A model generated the notes under the pieces. It ran no database searches. It was not told where the DNA came from and saw only the letters and a program-made list of their open reading frames with translations. Below, one piece after another: positions 51,655 through 62,300 of a stretch of 64,000 nucleotides of DNA; position 1 is the stretch's first letter; every line of letters begins with the position of its first letter. The stretch comes from Clostridium sp. CS001 (GTDB taxonomy: Bacteria; Bacillota; Clostridia; Clostridiales; Clostridiaceae): positions 62,001 to 126,000 of the forward strand of contig NZ_JAIZZN010000007.1 of the NCBI RefSeq assembly GCF_020443565.1, in the 5' to 3' direction. The position numbers and the translations under genes are program-made.

Positions 51655-52029
51655 ATGAAAAAGAAAAAGATTCTATATGCAGCACTTGTTATAACAGCAC
51701 TTTCTACTGCGTCTGTATGGAAAGCTTCCGCAGCCTCAGTTCAGATGCCAAATGGTACTGTAGTTATTGGAAATAAAGCCTTTGACATAACCTATGCCAA
51801 TGATACTAAAAACCTAGCTGAGATTACTGCGGCCATAGTGGCTAGTAGCGAAGTGTATGTTAAAGGGTTTGATGCAACTTGGATTAACAACTCTACTAAT
51901 GCAGTTGTAGCATCTAGCACCATTCCTAGTGTAACCTATAAAAATACAACTGGTGTTGAAGTAAAGTATGCAGCTGGAGATAATTCTGTGGTTGCTACAG
52001 AAGAATTAGAAGTAATTAGCATAGAGTAA
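51655..52029 (+). CDS. Secreted single-module protein (NGTVVIGNKA domain)
   Basis: This 124-residue protein has a signal peptide (KKKKILYAALVITALSTASVWKASAA). It otherwise consists of one module also found at the N-terminus of the two giant surface proteins downstream: NGTVVIGNKAFDITYAND, then EITAAIVASSEVYVKGF, WINNSTNAVV, IPSVTYKNTTGVEV and YAAGDNSVVA. As a stand-alone copy it may cap or seed the surface assembly, or bind the same wall ligand. RBS GGGGG precedes the ATG. It is on the opposite strand to the other surface genes and convergent with them. Confidence 0.82.
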   Translation: MKKKKILYAALVITALSTASVWKASAASVQMPNGTVVIGNKAFDITYANDTKNLAEITAAIVASSEVYVKGFDATWINNSTNAVVASSTIPSVTYKNTTGVEVKYAAGDNSVVATEELEVISIE

Positions 52030-52040
52030 TTTTTTACATA

Positions 52041-52080
52041 AAAGAGGAGAGGTAGTTTTTAAGACTATCTCTCCTCTTTT
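52041..52080. terminator. Shared terminator between convergent surface genes
   Basis: AAAGAGGAGAGGTAGT pairs with ACTATCTCTCCTCTTT with one G-T pair, and T-runs on both strands. It serves the genes at 51655 and 52106. Confidence 0.85.
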
Positions 52081-52105
52081 ATTTATGAATTAATCTACCT
52101 TAACT

Positions 52106-52507
52106 TTACTTTGCTATGTTCTCCTTTTGCAAATTTACATCCACTGAATATACATCTTTATCTTTTGCATTTATAAGCTTAATTGTAACCTTATCTTTTT
52201 CTTTTCTAACAGGGTATGCTGTGGTAGGCTTACCTAAGATTTCCTTTTGCGTTACAGGTTTACCTTCGTAGTAAACTTGGTATTTTAAAACATCTGTGTA
52301 TTTCTTTTTCCCTGACTCTGAAAGCGATACATTTACTACAGATCCAAATGCTGCCTCTCTTACTGTAGCATTAACTGTAACTTCTACACTAGGATCACCT
52401 TTAGTAGTTTTGCTAGGTTTATTGTTCATATAAACTGTGCCTGCGATTGCCAGAATAATTACTAGAATAATAGATATACCAATCACTTTTTTATTATCTT
52501 TTTTCAT
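52106..52507 (-). CDS. Membrane-anchored protein with one A-x-FGS domain
   Basis: This 133-residue protein has a signal-anchor (KVIGISIILVIILAIAGTVY), a short linker, and one copy of a ~75-residue domain: TVREAAFGSVVNVSL, KYQVYYEGKPV, TTAYPVRKEKDKVTIKL, then DVYSVDVNL. The same domain occurs in the next gene and twice in the 447-residue protein. GAGG lies before the ATG. It is the last gene of a surface operon. I do not know a family for the domain; it looks like a small all-beta fold. Confidence 0.75.
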   Translation of the reverse strand: MKKDNKKVIGISIILVIILAIAGTVYMNNKPSKTTKGDPSVEVTVNATVREAAFGSVVNVSLSESGKKKYTDVLKYQVYYEGKPVTQKEILGKPTTAYPVRKEKDKVTIKLINAKDKDVYSVDVNLQKENIAK

Positions 52508-52544
52508 GTTGTCCTCACTCCCATTTTACTGTATATAATTAATT

Positions 52545-53096
52545 TTATTTTTTCTCATTTAACTTTAGTTTTAATTCCTTTAGAACCTTTTTATTTGCAT
52601 CTAATAGCTTTAGTACTACTTCGCTACCAACTTTCATTGCAGGAAATATTGTGGTTTCAGCTTTTGTAATACTTTCAATATTTGATATAGGCTTGCTTTC
52701 AAAGAAAAACTGATAGTGTTTATAACTATTATTGAATTTGCTGCTATCAGTAACAATTTCTGCTGTAGACCCAAAATTTGCAGCCTTAACTAAAACCGAA
52801 ATACCATATTCATCACTTATGGTTTTTGCAGCTTCATCTTTTTCTGATCTTTTAGTATCTGCACTTGCTTCATTTTCTTTAGATTTATCTATACCAGTTT
52901 CAGCATCCTTTGAAGCAGTTTCTCCTGCCTTTTTATCTAATTCCTTACTTTTTAACTCTTCGGTGTTTACATCATTTTTACTTTTACTATTAGTGTTGTC
53001 ATTAAACTTTTGAAGAAAGAAAAATAAAAGCACTATTAGTACAATTACTGCAAATAAGCCCGCTGCCTTTTTAGATATCTTTCTATTATTGCTCAT
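52545..53096 (-). CDS. Membrane-anchored protein with one A-x-FGS domain and charged stalk
   Basis: This 183-residue protein has an N-terminal anchor (KAAGLFAVIVLIVLLFFFL), then a ~70-residue Lys/Glu/Asp/Ser stalk (KSKNDVNTEELKSK and similar). One C-terminal A-x-FGS domain follows: VLVKAANFGSTAEI, HYQFFFESKPIS, ETTIFPAMKVGSEVVLKL. The stalk would carry the domain through the wall. I start at ATG 53096 (AAGGG 9 nt upstream). It lies 16 bp after the SLAP gene and 37 bp before the shorter family member. Confidence 0.75.
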   Translation of the reverse strand: MSNNRKISKKAAGLFAVIVLIVLLFFFLQKFNDNTNSKSKNDVNTEELKSKELDKKAGETASKDAETGIDKSKENEASADTKRSEKDEAAKTISDEYGISVLVKAANFGSTAEIVTDSSKFNNSYKHYQFFFESKPISNIESITKAETTIFPAMKVGSEVVLKLLDANKKVLKELKLKLNEKK

Positions 53097-53112
53097 ACTC
53101 ATATTCCCTTCT

Positions 53113-53964
53113 TTATTCGGATTTGAAGTATACTTTGCAAGTACTTATGTCAAAATCTTTATTAACAATATAATCTTCTGTTATTGTAAAATCATAAACC
53201 TTTGCCTTATGAGGATTTACACTTACATTTTCAATATCAAACATCCCCTTAGCAACAACTTCCTCTTGCTCATCCTTAATCATTATAGGTAATCTTTCTA
53301 ATTTTATAACTTTATCGCAGCCATTACGAATCATGAACACTATAGAAATGGAATTATCCATACCTCTCAATGTTTTGAACACCTCAATATTAACATCGCC
53401 TGCTTTTATTAAAGGTAACTTAGCTAAAAAGTTTGTGAAGCTACTTTTTAAATCATAATCCATATTCTCTGGAATGTCCTCAAGTTCAACCTTTACTGTA
53501 TTTATAGCACTAATGGAACTTTCAAATTGTATTTGAAAGTCATCATTTGAAATTGTATCAACTAGAAGGTTTGCTTTATCAAAATAAACTTTATATGGTC
53601 TTGCTGAAAAAGGAGGTAATATGCCAAAGTCACCCATATCCATAATTTGCTTTGCAAGCACATCCCCATTTTTATTTACAATTACTAGCGGTACTTTATC
53701 AAAGTTAATTTGCGTTGACAAGCCATTTCTTAAATAAACACTAACCTCTATCTTATCTACCATATGAAAGATATATGTACCACTAATAGACACCTGTCCA
53801 TTTTCTATTGTTGGTAGCTCCGCTAACTCTTCTTCTAAAAATTCCTTTTGAAAATCTGACATAACCCCTTTATCGTATTCATTAAGATGCAACTTTATAT
53901 CTGCTACCACTTTTTCTGGCACTATTTCATTATTACTTTCCATTGAATTATCATTGTTTGTCAT
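53113..53964 (-). CDS. SLAP-domain protein with two domain copies
   Basis: This 283-residue protein holds two SLAP (S-layer associated protein) domains. Copy 1 (about 50-150) reads GQVSISGTYIFHM, VYLRNGLSTQINFDKVPLVI, MGDFGILPPFSARPYKVYF. Copy 2 (about 178-283) reads GDVNIEVFKTLRG, FMIRNGCDKVIKLERLPIMI and VSVNPHKAKVYDFTI. It has no signal peptide or membrane helix, so it may be cytoplasmic or exported by a non-Sec route. RBS AGGAGG precedes the ATG. Clustered with the surface genes, it may assist their assembly. Confidence 0.85.
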   Translation of the reverse strand: MTNNDNSMESNNEIVPEKVVADIKLHLNEYDKGVMSDFQKEFLEEELAELPTIENGQVSISGTYIFHMVDKIEVSVYLRNGLSTQINFDKVPLVIVNKNGDVLAKQIMDMGDFGILPPFSARPYKVYFDKANLLVDTISNDDFQIQFESSISAINTVKVELEDIPENMDYDLKSSFTNFLAKLPLIKAGDVNIEVFKTLRGMDNSISIVFMIRNGCDKVIKLERLPIMIKDEQEEVVAKGMFDIENVSVNPHKAKVYDFTITEDYIVNKDFDISTCKVYFKSE

Positions 53965-54164
53965 AATAAATTCCTCCTAATAGGTTCAAATTCTAATATT
54001 CATTGTTACAATTACATTTTATTATATCATATAACTGCTAAACAAATAGTAAACTTTCATTTAATTTACCCACTATAAATTACGTTAATCCTTGAAAATG
54101 GTTGCACTTTGTAGGAAAATCCCCTTAATATCTCTTTTAAAAAATCTTACCTAAGCAGAAAAGG

Positions 54165-54200
54165 AGAAAGGGACAGCTGATAGCACAGCTGTCCTTTTCT
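54165..54200 (-). terminator. Terminator of the 1103-residue surface protein gene
   Basis: GGACAGCTG (54171-54179) pairs with CAGCTGTCC (54186-54194), with A/T-rich flanks that extend the stem and give a U-rich tail on the minus strand. Confidence 0.75.
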
Positions 54201-54235
54201 CTTATTTTGCAAAATTGTGGTAACCCCTGAGGGTC

Positions 54236-57200
54236 TTATTTTGCTTTAACAGTAAATGTTAATAGCTTGCCTTGGTATGAACCAGTAATCACTACTGAAT
54301 CTCCAACTTTTGCGTTGCCTGATACTGTAACTACAGACCCTGTTACAGTTGCTATTGATGCATCACTTGTATTCCAGTTAGCTATATCACTAGCTTTTAT
54401 AACTAGGCTTGATACATCACCAAAATTAGTTGTTGCTTCTAATGTTATTGCTGCTAAGTTAAGCGTATCACCTACTATAACTTCCTTAACTTTATCAGTT
54501 TTATTGAAGTCAATTGAAGCAATTGTTGGCTCAGCATCTGTTAATTTAACAGAGATTGTTCCAAGTAGCTTACCAGCTTGGTATGCCTTAACTGTTCCAG
54601 TTGCATCATTGGATTTATCAGCTAATAATTTACTCGTATCAACTGTAAATATTCCAGTTGCTTCATCAAATACTATTGTATTTGGTAGTGCTGATTCATC
54701 CCATGTAAAATCTGAAGCTTTTATTGTAACAACATTTCCATTTGTATCATATCCAGATAAATTAAGTGTGATAGTATTATAAGTATCAGTATCACCAATT
54801 ACAGTATCATGAAGTACTGCATCAAGAATTCCATTGTTATCAAGGTCTCCACCGAATTTAATTGATGTTATATCTCCTGATGTTTTAACTGTTGATGTAA
54901 CATTAATTGCTTTTGTAACAGTATCACTGAACTTAACATTTAATGTTAATATTTCTGTTCCCTTAGCTATTGAAGTAAGAGTAACTTCATATCCAAGTAA
55001 ATTTCCATCTTTGTCAACCTTTTCAACCACTCCATTTGAAGTTGCAATCTTAACTGTTGTTGCACCATCCTTTAATGTAACATCAGCAGTATTTATTTTT
55101 ATAATATCACCATATTGATCTTTTGGCACTATTAACATTTTTGAATCTGTTCCTAAAGTTGATGTAACTAAATTTGTAGCAGTTGTAGCGGTATCAAGAA
55201 CTCTAGTCTTATTAACAACTACAGTAACTGTATTTGATTTTATATATCCCTCTTGAGTAGAAATTCCTTTATCAACAAATATGCTGTAAGTTCCATCTAC
55301 TAAGCCTGAAGTACTTGGGTCAAGCTTTAATGCCACACCTACTGCTCCCGATAATTCTGTATTATATGTTGCGATACCATCCTTATCAACATGCTTGTAA
55401 ACTAGAGAGGTAAATGCATTTACATCTACACCAGCAGTGTTTTTGATAAACATATTGATACCAGTTGTATTAACTAATGCATCTCCGTCATTATCTTTTA
55501 ATGTTAAATCAACATACTGAGATTTATCATCCCCTAAAACTAATTTATCACTAGCAACTACACTTTTATTAATTTGTATTGTTTTAAGTGTTGCTACTGA
55601 AGTTGTAACTTTAGCAGTATCTGCTACTATAGTGCCGCTTATTCCTACTTTTAGTGTATAGCTAGAAGCCACTGCTCCTGTATAAGTAACACCAATTGAT
55701 TTAATAATATCAGTTCCAGTTGTAGTTGCCACTCCATCTGCTTTGTAATATTTCACAGTTACAAATGCACTAGCATCTGTAGAACTTATTAATTTTCCAT
55801 CAGCAGCATACCATGTTAATTCTAAATCTGATAATTTCACATCTAATTCTTCATCATATTTATTTGAAGCTTTAACTGTAAGCTTACTTTCTGGAGCACC
55901 AGCTTTAGCTGTAAAATCTGCAATATCTTGTAGTTTTGCAAACTCTGTTTTAGTAGCAGAAGTTACTGTAAAGTCAGCTGTCTTACCAGCGTATGACATT
56001 GTAACAGTATATGCACCTGATTTTTTAGCGTTAAACTTTACTCCTTTGAATGTACCATCAGTGTTTTCAACAGTTGTAATAACCATATCAGCAGCTGTTA
56101 ATTTATCACCTGACTTAAAGGCGAAAGTTACATCTTTAGCTAGAGGCTTTAATGTATCATTTTTATCATTTAAATCAGTAAATGTAAATCCTGTTATAAC
56201 TTCTTTATCTTCATAGTTCACTGCACCTGAAACATTTGTAGCCGCTACCGATTTCACTCCTGCTAATGTTACAGTTACTAAGTAATCTACTTTTGAACCA
56301 CTTGCAAGGTATGCTGATATAACTGCTGTACCTTGTCCTACAACTTTGATTGTTTGAACTTTTGCTGCATTATTTAATACAGTTTTTGTAGCATCTAAGT
56401 TAAATGCCAATACACTCTTATCTGATGTAGCCCAAGTAACAACATTATCAGTATTATTAGGATTTCCATATTGATCTAATAAATTTGCTGTTAAATCAAA
56501 GTTAGCCACTTTACCTAATATAAATCCATCTTTTGTTGTGTCTACAGCAACAGCATTAGCATCTTTTTGTGCTGATATAGTGATATCTTTTATAACTGAT
56601 GCTATAGCAACTTCACCTACTGTTAATTCTTTAGTTGAAGTCAAGCTAACGCTGCCAGCAGTGTAAGTTACACTTACAACAACCACAACATCTTTCTTTA
56701 ATCCTGTTGCATCAAAAGTAGCTGTTTTGTTATCTCCAGCTATTGTAACAGCAATTGGTAATCCTGTTGCTTGTACTTTAGCAGACGCAGCGGTAATTTT
56801 ACCTTTCGCAATTGTAGTCGCATCTGTGTATACTTGTCCATAGTTATCAGTTAGTTTATAGCTTATAGCTTGTCCTGTTGTTGGTGCAAGTCCTGTTGTT
56901 GTTATTCCAATATCTGATGCTACTGATTTTTTTGTAACTGTTGCAGTACTTACTTCAACAATTTCTTTTCCTGCTAAATCTATTAAGCCACTTATTTTAA
57001 CGTCATATTTTGCATCAGTTAGTGGTGTCTTGCCATCCTTAACTGGTACTGTAATCTTTAATCCATCTTCACTTAAAACTGGTGTACCAAAATCAATTAA
57101 AGTATCATCTTGCTTTACTTCTACAGCTAATGTTGCTTGACTAGACATATTCACTTTTTCTTTTAATGAAATTACTAATGCCTTTGCACCTGTAGCAACC

Positions 57201-57547
57201 TCTACCGTTAATTCTTTTGCCACTGCATCTTTATCAGCCGCATCAAATTTAACTTCTTTGCCATCTATACCTTTATAAACTACAGCTGGGATAAGACTTG
57301 CTTCTACTTTTAATCCTGTAGTATTGTTAATCCAATTTCCTTCGAAATCCTTAACATAAACTTCTCCACCTGCAACTATTGCATTGGTTATTTCTTCAAT
57401 ATTTTGAGGATCATTAGCATAAGATAAATCGTAAGCCTTATTTCCTATTACAACAGTACCATTAGCCATTGAAGCAATCGCCGTGAAAGATGTTGATCCT
57501 GCTATCATTAAAGCAGCAAGAGCTGAACTTGTGATTTTTTTGTTCAT
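54236..57547 (-). CDS. Large S-layer-like secreted protein
   Basis: This 1103-residue protein has a signal peptide (KKITSSALAALMIAGSTSFTAIA). The NGTVVIGNKA module comes first (about 28-115: NGTVVIGNKAYDLSYAND, EITNAIVAGGEVYVKDF, WINNTTGLKV). Many Thr/Val/Ala/Asp-rich Ig-like or cadherin-like beta domains follow to the C-terminus, ending GSYQGKLLTFTVKAK. It has no LPxTG motif, SLH domain or CWB2 repeat that I can see, so the N-terminal module may be the wall anchor. It lacks Cys and has low sequence complexity, both common in S-layer proteins. RBS CGGAGG precedes the ATG. It probably has its own strong promoter in the gap at 57548-57642. Confidence 0.8.
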   Translation of the reverse strand: MNKKITSSALAALMIAGSTSFTAIASMANGTVVIGNKAYDLSYANDPQNIEEITNAIVAGGEVYVKDFEGNWINNTTGLKVEASLIPAVVYKGIDGKEVKFDAADKDAVAKELTVEVATGAKALVISLKEKVNMSSQATLAVEVKQDDTLIDFGTPVLSEDGLKITVPVKDGKTPLTDAKYDVKISGLIDLAGKEIVEVSTATVTKKSVASDIGITTTGLAPTTGQAISYKLTDNYGQVYTDATTIAKGKITAASAKVQATGLPIAVTIAGDNKTATFDATGLKKDVVVVVSVTYTAGSVSLTSTKELTVGEVAIASVIKDITISAQKDANAVAVDTTKDGFILGKVANFDLTANLLDQYGNPNNTDNVVTWATSDKSVLAFNLDATKTVLNNAAKVQTIKVVGQGTAVISAYLASGSKVDYLVTVTLAGVKSVAATNVSGAVNYEDKEVITGFTFTDLNDKNDTLKPLAKDVTFAFKSGDKLTAADMVITTVENTDGTFKGVKFNAKKSGAYTVTMSYAGKTADFTVTSATKTEFAKLQDIADFTAKAGAPESKLTVKASNKYDEELDVKLSDLELTWYAADGKLISSTDASAFVTVKYYKADGVATTTGTDIIKSIGVTYTGAVASSYTLKVGISGTIVADTAKVTTSVATLKTIQINKSVVASDKLVLGDDKSQYVDLTLKDNDGDALVNTTGINMFIKNTAGVDVNAFTSLVYKHVDKDGIATYNTELSGAVGVALKLDPSTSGLVDGTYSIFVDKGISTQEGYIKSNTVTVVVNKTRVLDTATTATNLVTSTLGTDSKMLIVPKDQYGDIIKINTADVTLKDGATTVKIATSNGVVEKVDKDGNLLGYEVTLTSIAKGTEILTLNVKFSDTVTKAINVTSTVKTSGDITSIKFGGDLDNNGILDAVLHDTVIGDTDTYNTITLNLSGYDTNGNVVTIKASDFTWDESALPNTIVFDEATGIFTVDTSKLLADKSNDATGTVKAYQAGKLLGTISVKLTDAEPTIASIDFNKTDKVKEVIVGDTLNLAAITLEATTNFGDVSSLVIKASDIANWNTSDASIATVTGSVVTVSGNAKVGDSVVITGSYQGKLLTFTVKAK

Positions 57548-57642
57548 ACATTTCTACCTCCGTTTTTTTTAGTTTGTTTTTAGTGTTTTTTATTAACTAC
57601 TGTTAATCAAGTTTTAATTATGGTTAACTTCTTTAGACTCTA

Positions 57643-58986
57643 CTAGTTAGCAGCTACTAAAGTTACTTCTGTTGTTGAAATTACTAATCCAGCAATATCT
57701 ATTAATTTAACATTTACTTTATCTCCAGCAACTTTACCTGGGAAAACTGTTGTAGTCGCTTGTAAGTCAGTTATAGCTGATATAGCTTTTGTGCCATCAA
57801 GCACTTGGTATTTAGCTGCTCCTTCTTGAGTTGAAGTAACAGTTACTGATGCTCCAAATGTAGCAGCTTTTACTGTAGCTTTAACTTCTACTGTAGATGG
57901 ATCTACTGGTGCTTTAATTGTAATTGTTCCTGCTTGTCCTAAAAGAACTTCTATTGAAGTAATTTCTTTTGAAGTTGCATCAAATAATTTAACATTAACT
58001 TTATCTCCTAAAACTTTAGCTGGGAAAACTGTTGTAGCTGTTGCTAAGTTAGTTATAGCTGATATAGCCTTTGTTCCATCAAGTATTTGATATTTTGAAG
58101 CGTTAGCAAAGTTTTTAACGCCATCTGCTGTCATAGTTACATTTACTGTTGATCCAAATGTAGCTGATTTAACTGTAGTGTCAAATATTTTTGTTGCTGC
58201 ATCTTCTTTAACTGTTACCATTACTGTTTTCCAAGATTCATATGTTCCGTATGTTTTGCTTTGGTTTTTAACAGACTTATCTGCTTCTGCTTGGTAGTTT
58301 TTCCATAGTGTTGAGTTCTTAGTAATTGCATGAGCAACTACCATATAAGTGCCTGCTTTTTCAAACTTGTATGATGGAACTTCCGTATAATCTGTTACTC
58401 TGTTTGTCCATACTCCAGTTGTTGGATTGTATATGTGTAATCTATAAAGGTATGGCCCTGAGATTCCACTTATTCCTTCTATTCCATTGAACTTAACTGT
58501 TAAACCGTTAGTTTCAACCTTAGCGTCTCCATTAGCATATACTCTGTTAGCATCATCTCTAGATACGCAGTTGAGTGCTGCTACATAGTTGGTGTCATAG
58601 TCTCCATTGCTGTTTGATTTAATTCCTATTGTTCCAGCTCTTTTTACCCAAACTGAAAGCTTTTGTTGTCCTAATTTAAATGCTTTTGTTTCTGGTAACG
58701 CATATGGTGTTTTAGCATCTACTGCACTACCATATCCTTTTGTTAATTCGCTCCACTGCTTACCATCGAATAAGAATGCTCTGTATTGTACTTGTCCTTC
58801 AAATTTTGATGAAGTTACTGTAAATACTTCAGTATCCCCTACTACTAGCGGTGAATGATTTACTCCAACATAATTTATTGTTGGAACAATTACTGTTGCT
58901 GCTTTAGCTGCAATATTGCCTAAGCTTCCAACCGTTACAAATAGTGCTACCATAAAAATGCTTAATACTTTTTTCATTTGTCTCAT
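57643..58986 (-). CDS. Secreted protein with two A-x-FGS domains
   Basis: This 447-residue protein has a signal peptide (KKVLSIFMVALFVTVGSLGNIAAKAA). An N-terminal region (about 30-270) contains two Y-rich Ig-like domains (GEVQ-type: FEGQVQYRAFLFDGKQWSEL, KLSVWVKRAG; then YLYRLHIYNPTTGVW). Two A-x-FGS domains follow: copy 1 (about 272-352, TVKSATFGSTVNVTM, TTVFPAKVLGDKVNVKLFD) and copy 2 (about 365-445, TVKAATFGASVTVTS, TTVFPGKVAGDKVNVKLID). The copies are very similar, so duplication is recent. GGAGGG lies 9 nt before the ATG. It stands between the two giant surface genes. Confidence 0.78.
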   Translation of the reverse strand: MRQMKKVLSIFMVALFVTVGSLGNIAAKAATVIVPTINYVGVNHSPLVVGDTEVFTVTSSKFEGQVQYRAFLFDGKQWSELTKGYGSAVDAKTPYALPETKAFKLGQQKLSVWVKRAGTIGIKSNSNGDYDTNYVAALNCVSRDDANRVYANGDAKVETNGLTVKFNGIEGISGISGPYLYRLHIYNPTTGVWTNRVTDYTEVPSYKFEKAGTYMVVAHAITKNSTLWKNYQAEADKSVKNQSKTYGTYESWKTVMVTVKEDAATKIFDTTVKSATFGSTVNVTMTADGVKNFANASKYQILDGTKAISAITNLATATTVFPAKVLGDKVNVKLFDATSKEITSIEVLLGQAGTITIKAPVDPSTVEVKATVKAATFGASVTVTSTQEGAAKYQVLDGTKAISAITDLQATTTVFPGKVAGDKVNVKLIDIAGLVISTTEVTLVAAN

Positions 58987-59269
58987 ATGGTTTGTCCCTC
59001 CCTTTAATAGATGTTTTTTATTTTTATAAAAATAAAAACCTAATTAATTGTAATCTTTTTCAAAGAATACAATTTGCACTTCTTTAATTTAATTCGCTAT
59101 TTTGCAGAATATATGTATTTTTTATCTATTCACTCTACAATATTCGCTTTATTTTTTAATTATACGATGTTTTTTTTAAAGTTTCAACCACATATAATTT
59201 CCATTTTCATTGCTAAACATTACCTTAAAATCATTACCCTCGGCGCTGCAACAATAACGACAAAAAGAA

Positions 59270-59293
59270 AAGGACAACTCTGCAGCTATCCTT
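59270..59293 (-). terminator. Weak terminator-like hairpin after the 1246-residue gene
   Basis: AAGGA...CT pairs with AG...TCCTT with several mismatches, in an A-run/T-run setting, about 75 bp after the stop. The rest of 58987-59367 shows no gene and must hold the promoter of the 447-residue protein. Confidence 0.35.
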
Positions 59294-59367
59294 CTCCTTT
59301 TGTCTATTTTATTAATTCTAAACTATCTATATCCTCCTATACTACCCTATACAAAACTACCTTACTT

Positions 59368-62300
59368 TCACTTATTATAACGGTTTTTTTGTAGCTTAAT
59401 CTGTCCTTCTGAAGGCAAAGACATATTTTCTGCCATATCCACTGCATACACAACATAGATTCCTGGTACCAAATCTTTAGTTGCTATCTTTGTAGATTGG
59501 TCTGCTTTTGTTACAGTTACCTTCTTTGCAAAGCCCGTACTTACTAAGACTTCCAGTTCACTTAAAGACTTAGGTTTAGTTGCAGTGTTTACTAGATATA
59601 TTGCTCCTATTTCGCTACTTCGAGCTGTGGTTATTACTTCACCCACAATTAGTGTAGCCGATTTTACGCTAGCTTTTGGTGAAATAGTATCAGGTAACTC
59701 CTTACCTGGAATATTATACTTTTCTGAAGTACTATATACCTCCGCACTTCCAGCATAAATTACATTGGCACCAATCTTATCCTCTATTACAACATAAACT
59801 ATATCTCCTAAATTAAGTCCATTGGTATACTGTTTTTCTGTGTCAGCGCCTAAAATACTTACAGACATAAACTTAGAATCCGAGCCATTAAATTCTTTAA
59901 TAAGCTTATATGCTTTTATAGTTTGGATTTGTGTATTAACCCCACTATAATCAATTTTAGCAAGTTTATTTGAGTCTATTAATACTCTAACTACTGGATT
60001 AATGGCAATTCCACTAAACTCATATGAGCATAATTTCCCTACAGAATTTTTGTAAGAAACTTCATAACTTGATGCTTCAACCAATGCAATTGGTGATTTG
60101 AATTCTAATGCATTTGAACTTCCAGCTTGTGGTACCCCTTTTAATGTTCCAACATTTATCCATCCGCTAGGAGCATTGGAATCCCTTACTCTAAGAGTCG
60201 CAGAGGATATAGTTTCATCAACTAATCTAAAGGTACTAGAATTTATTATCGCAATACCATCTTCAACTTTATTATCAACCTTATCTGATCCTTGTAAAAT
60301 ATATGGCTCAAGTCCACGCAACTCCATATAATTTCCTGCTATGTCACGAGCACCACCTATCACTTCTAAATAGTATGTGGTATCCCCTCTTAATAATTCT
60401 GAAGTTACTATAAAATTAACATGCTGATAAGCCTCTTCACCACAAGTTTTTGATAATCCTACTAAATATACTTTTCTTCCGTAGCCATCTATTCTATATA
60501 ACCTATAGCTACCTACTTGAGGAGCAATCCACTTACTTCCTAATTCTTCACTAGTCTCTATTCTCACAGTACTATTGTCTACTGCATATACATTTAATAT
60601 CTCTGGTTTATCTGCATCAGATATCCATGGGTATACTTCTGTATAGATATCTTTAGCCTTCATTCCTGTCATATCTGTAACTACACCATGAAAGTTAACT
60701 TTAAATGTATTATTATAATTACTGCTAGATACAAAATCTATAAAAGTATTATCTGAAGAAACATGAGCAGTTCCCAAAATTGTTGGTACATTTCCAACAA
60801 CCTTTATTCTTTCATTAAAGGTTACTCTTATAGTCTTAGCATTTACTTGCTGGCAATCTACTACTTCTGGAGCATCATTAGGTGCTACATTATAGTATAT
60901 AAATTGTACCCTGTTATATATATTAGATGATTGACCCCTGTAATCTACAACATTTCCAGAGTAATCTCTTATAAGGTTCGCTGTAAAATCATTTAAATAA
61001 ACAGTGGTTCCTTCTTTAACTGCAGAAGGTAAGGTAACGCTTGGTTTGAATACTAATATAGTCCCACCTTCAATGGAATCAACATATGATAATTTAACAA
61101 AGTTAGTATTATCAATTCCATTTGCACTTGCCTTTAATACATTGGTACTTAGCGAACTATTGTATATTACAGCTTCGCTAAAATATACCCATATTTCATC
61201 CTTATTAACCAACGAAGCATAGATAATTGTTGGTTTTTCTGTATCTGCAGTTATCTTCTTAGCCATAAATTTTGCCGTAGCACCTTCTGCAGTATTTCCA
61301 AGAATATCTGCTATTCCAGTAATAGTAATGGTATATCTTTCATTGGCTTCCTGCAGCAAAGTTGTTAATTTAACTGTTCTTCTATCAGCTTGAAGCTCTG
61401 CTTTTACAGCTGTTCCTAAATCACTTATGCTGCTTGCAATTGTATAATTTGTGGGGTCCTGTGCTGATAGTTTTACAATATCCTCATTAAAGATAATATT
61501 GACTGTTGTACTATTCACTGAAACTATAGAAATAACATAAGGTGCTATTGTATCTGCTCCAAGTGCGTTAAAATAATATTTCGGATAATTATTATTTATA
61601 ATTGGCTTTATATAATTACCATATTCATCTGCAATATTCTTAACTGTTAAGGTATAACTTCTACCCTTAGTTTGCTCTGTTGTTGTAATTAATGCAGTTT
61701 TAGCATCAGATGAATATAAATCTTTATCATTGATTAACTTTATAGATGTAGCTTCTAAATCACCATTAAACTCATAGTTTGATGTATCCAACACAGTATC
61801 TAAATCTAAAGCATTAGATTCATTGAAGGTTAATGTTACTATAGTATCATTTAGTGATTTTACTGAGGCTCTGTCAACTTCTGGCGCTTGCCTATCTGTT
61901 GCTTTACCATAAAAACTAAAAACAAGTGGTTTCTTAATAACATTTCTAAGTATAGAATCATCCATCAAATTAGAAAGTGATACTTCATATTTTTTTCCTG
62001 GATTTTGAGTTTCCGTTAACACTTCTACAGCATCATAGTATCCATCATTATTTTCATCTAAGGCTTTTATAGAAATAATATCAAGCTCTGTTGTTCCTGT
62101 TTTAATAAGATAATTCTCTTTATTTTCTGCTGATTTCTTCTCTACTCCATGTTCATCATTAAAGCTAAGTTTAATTCTATTATTTGTAGTTGCTATAGAT
62201 ACTACCGTCCCTGCAGTAGGAGGGAGCTTATCTTCCTTGCCTACAAAATCTCTTGCAAAGTTAGTAATCTTAGCACCATCAATACCCATAATATTTTTTA

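Noticed and set aside
54267-55118. Long + strand ORFs of 171 and 94 codons
   Set aside because: They mirror the low-complexity Thr/Val/Ser-rich surface protein on the minus strand and have no RBS.
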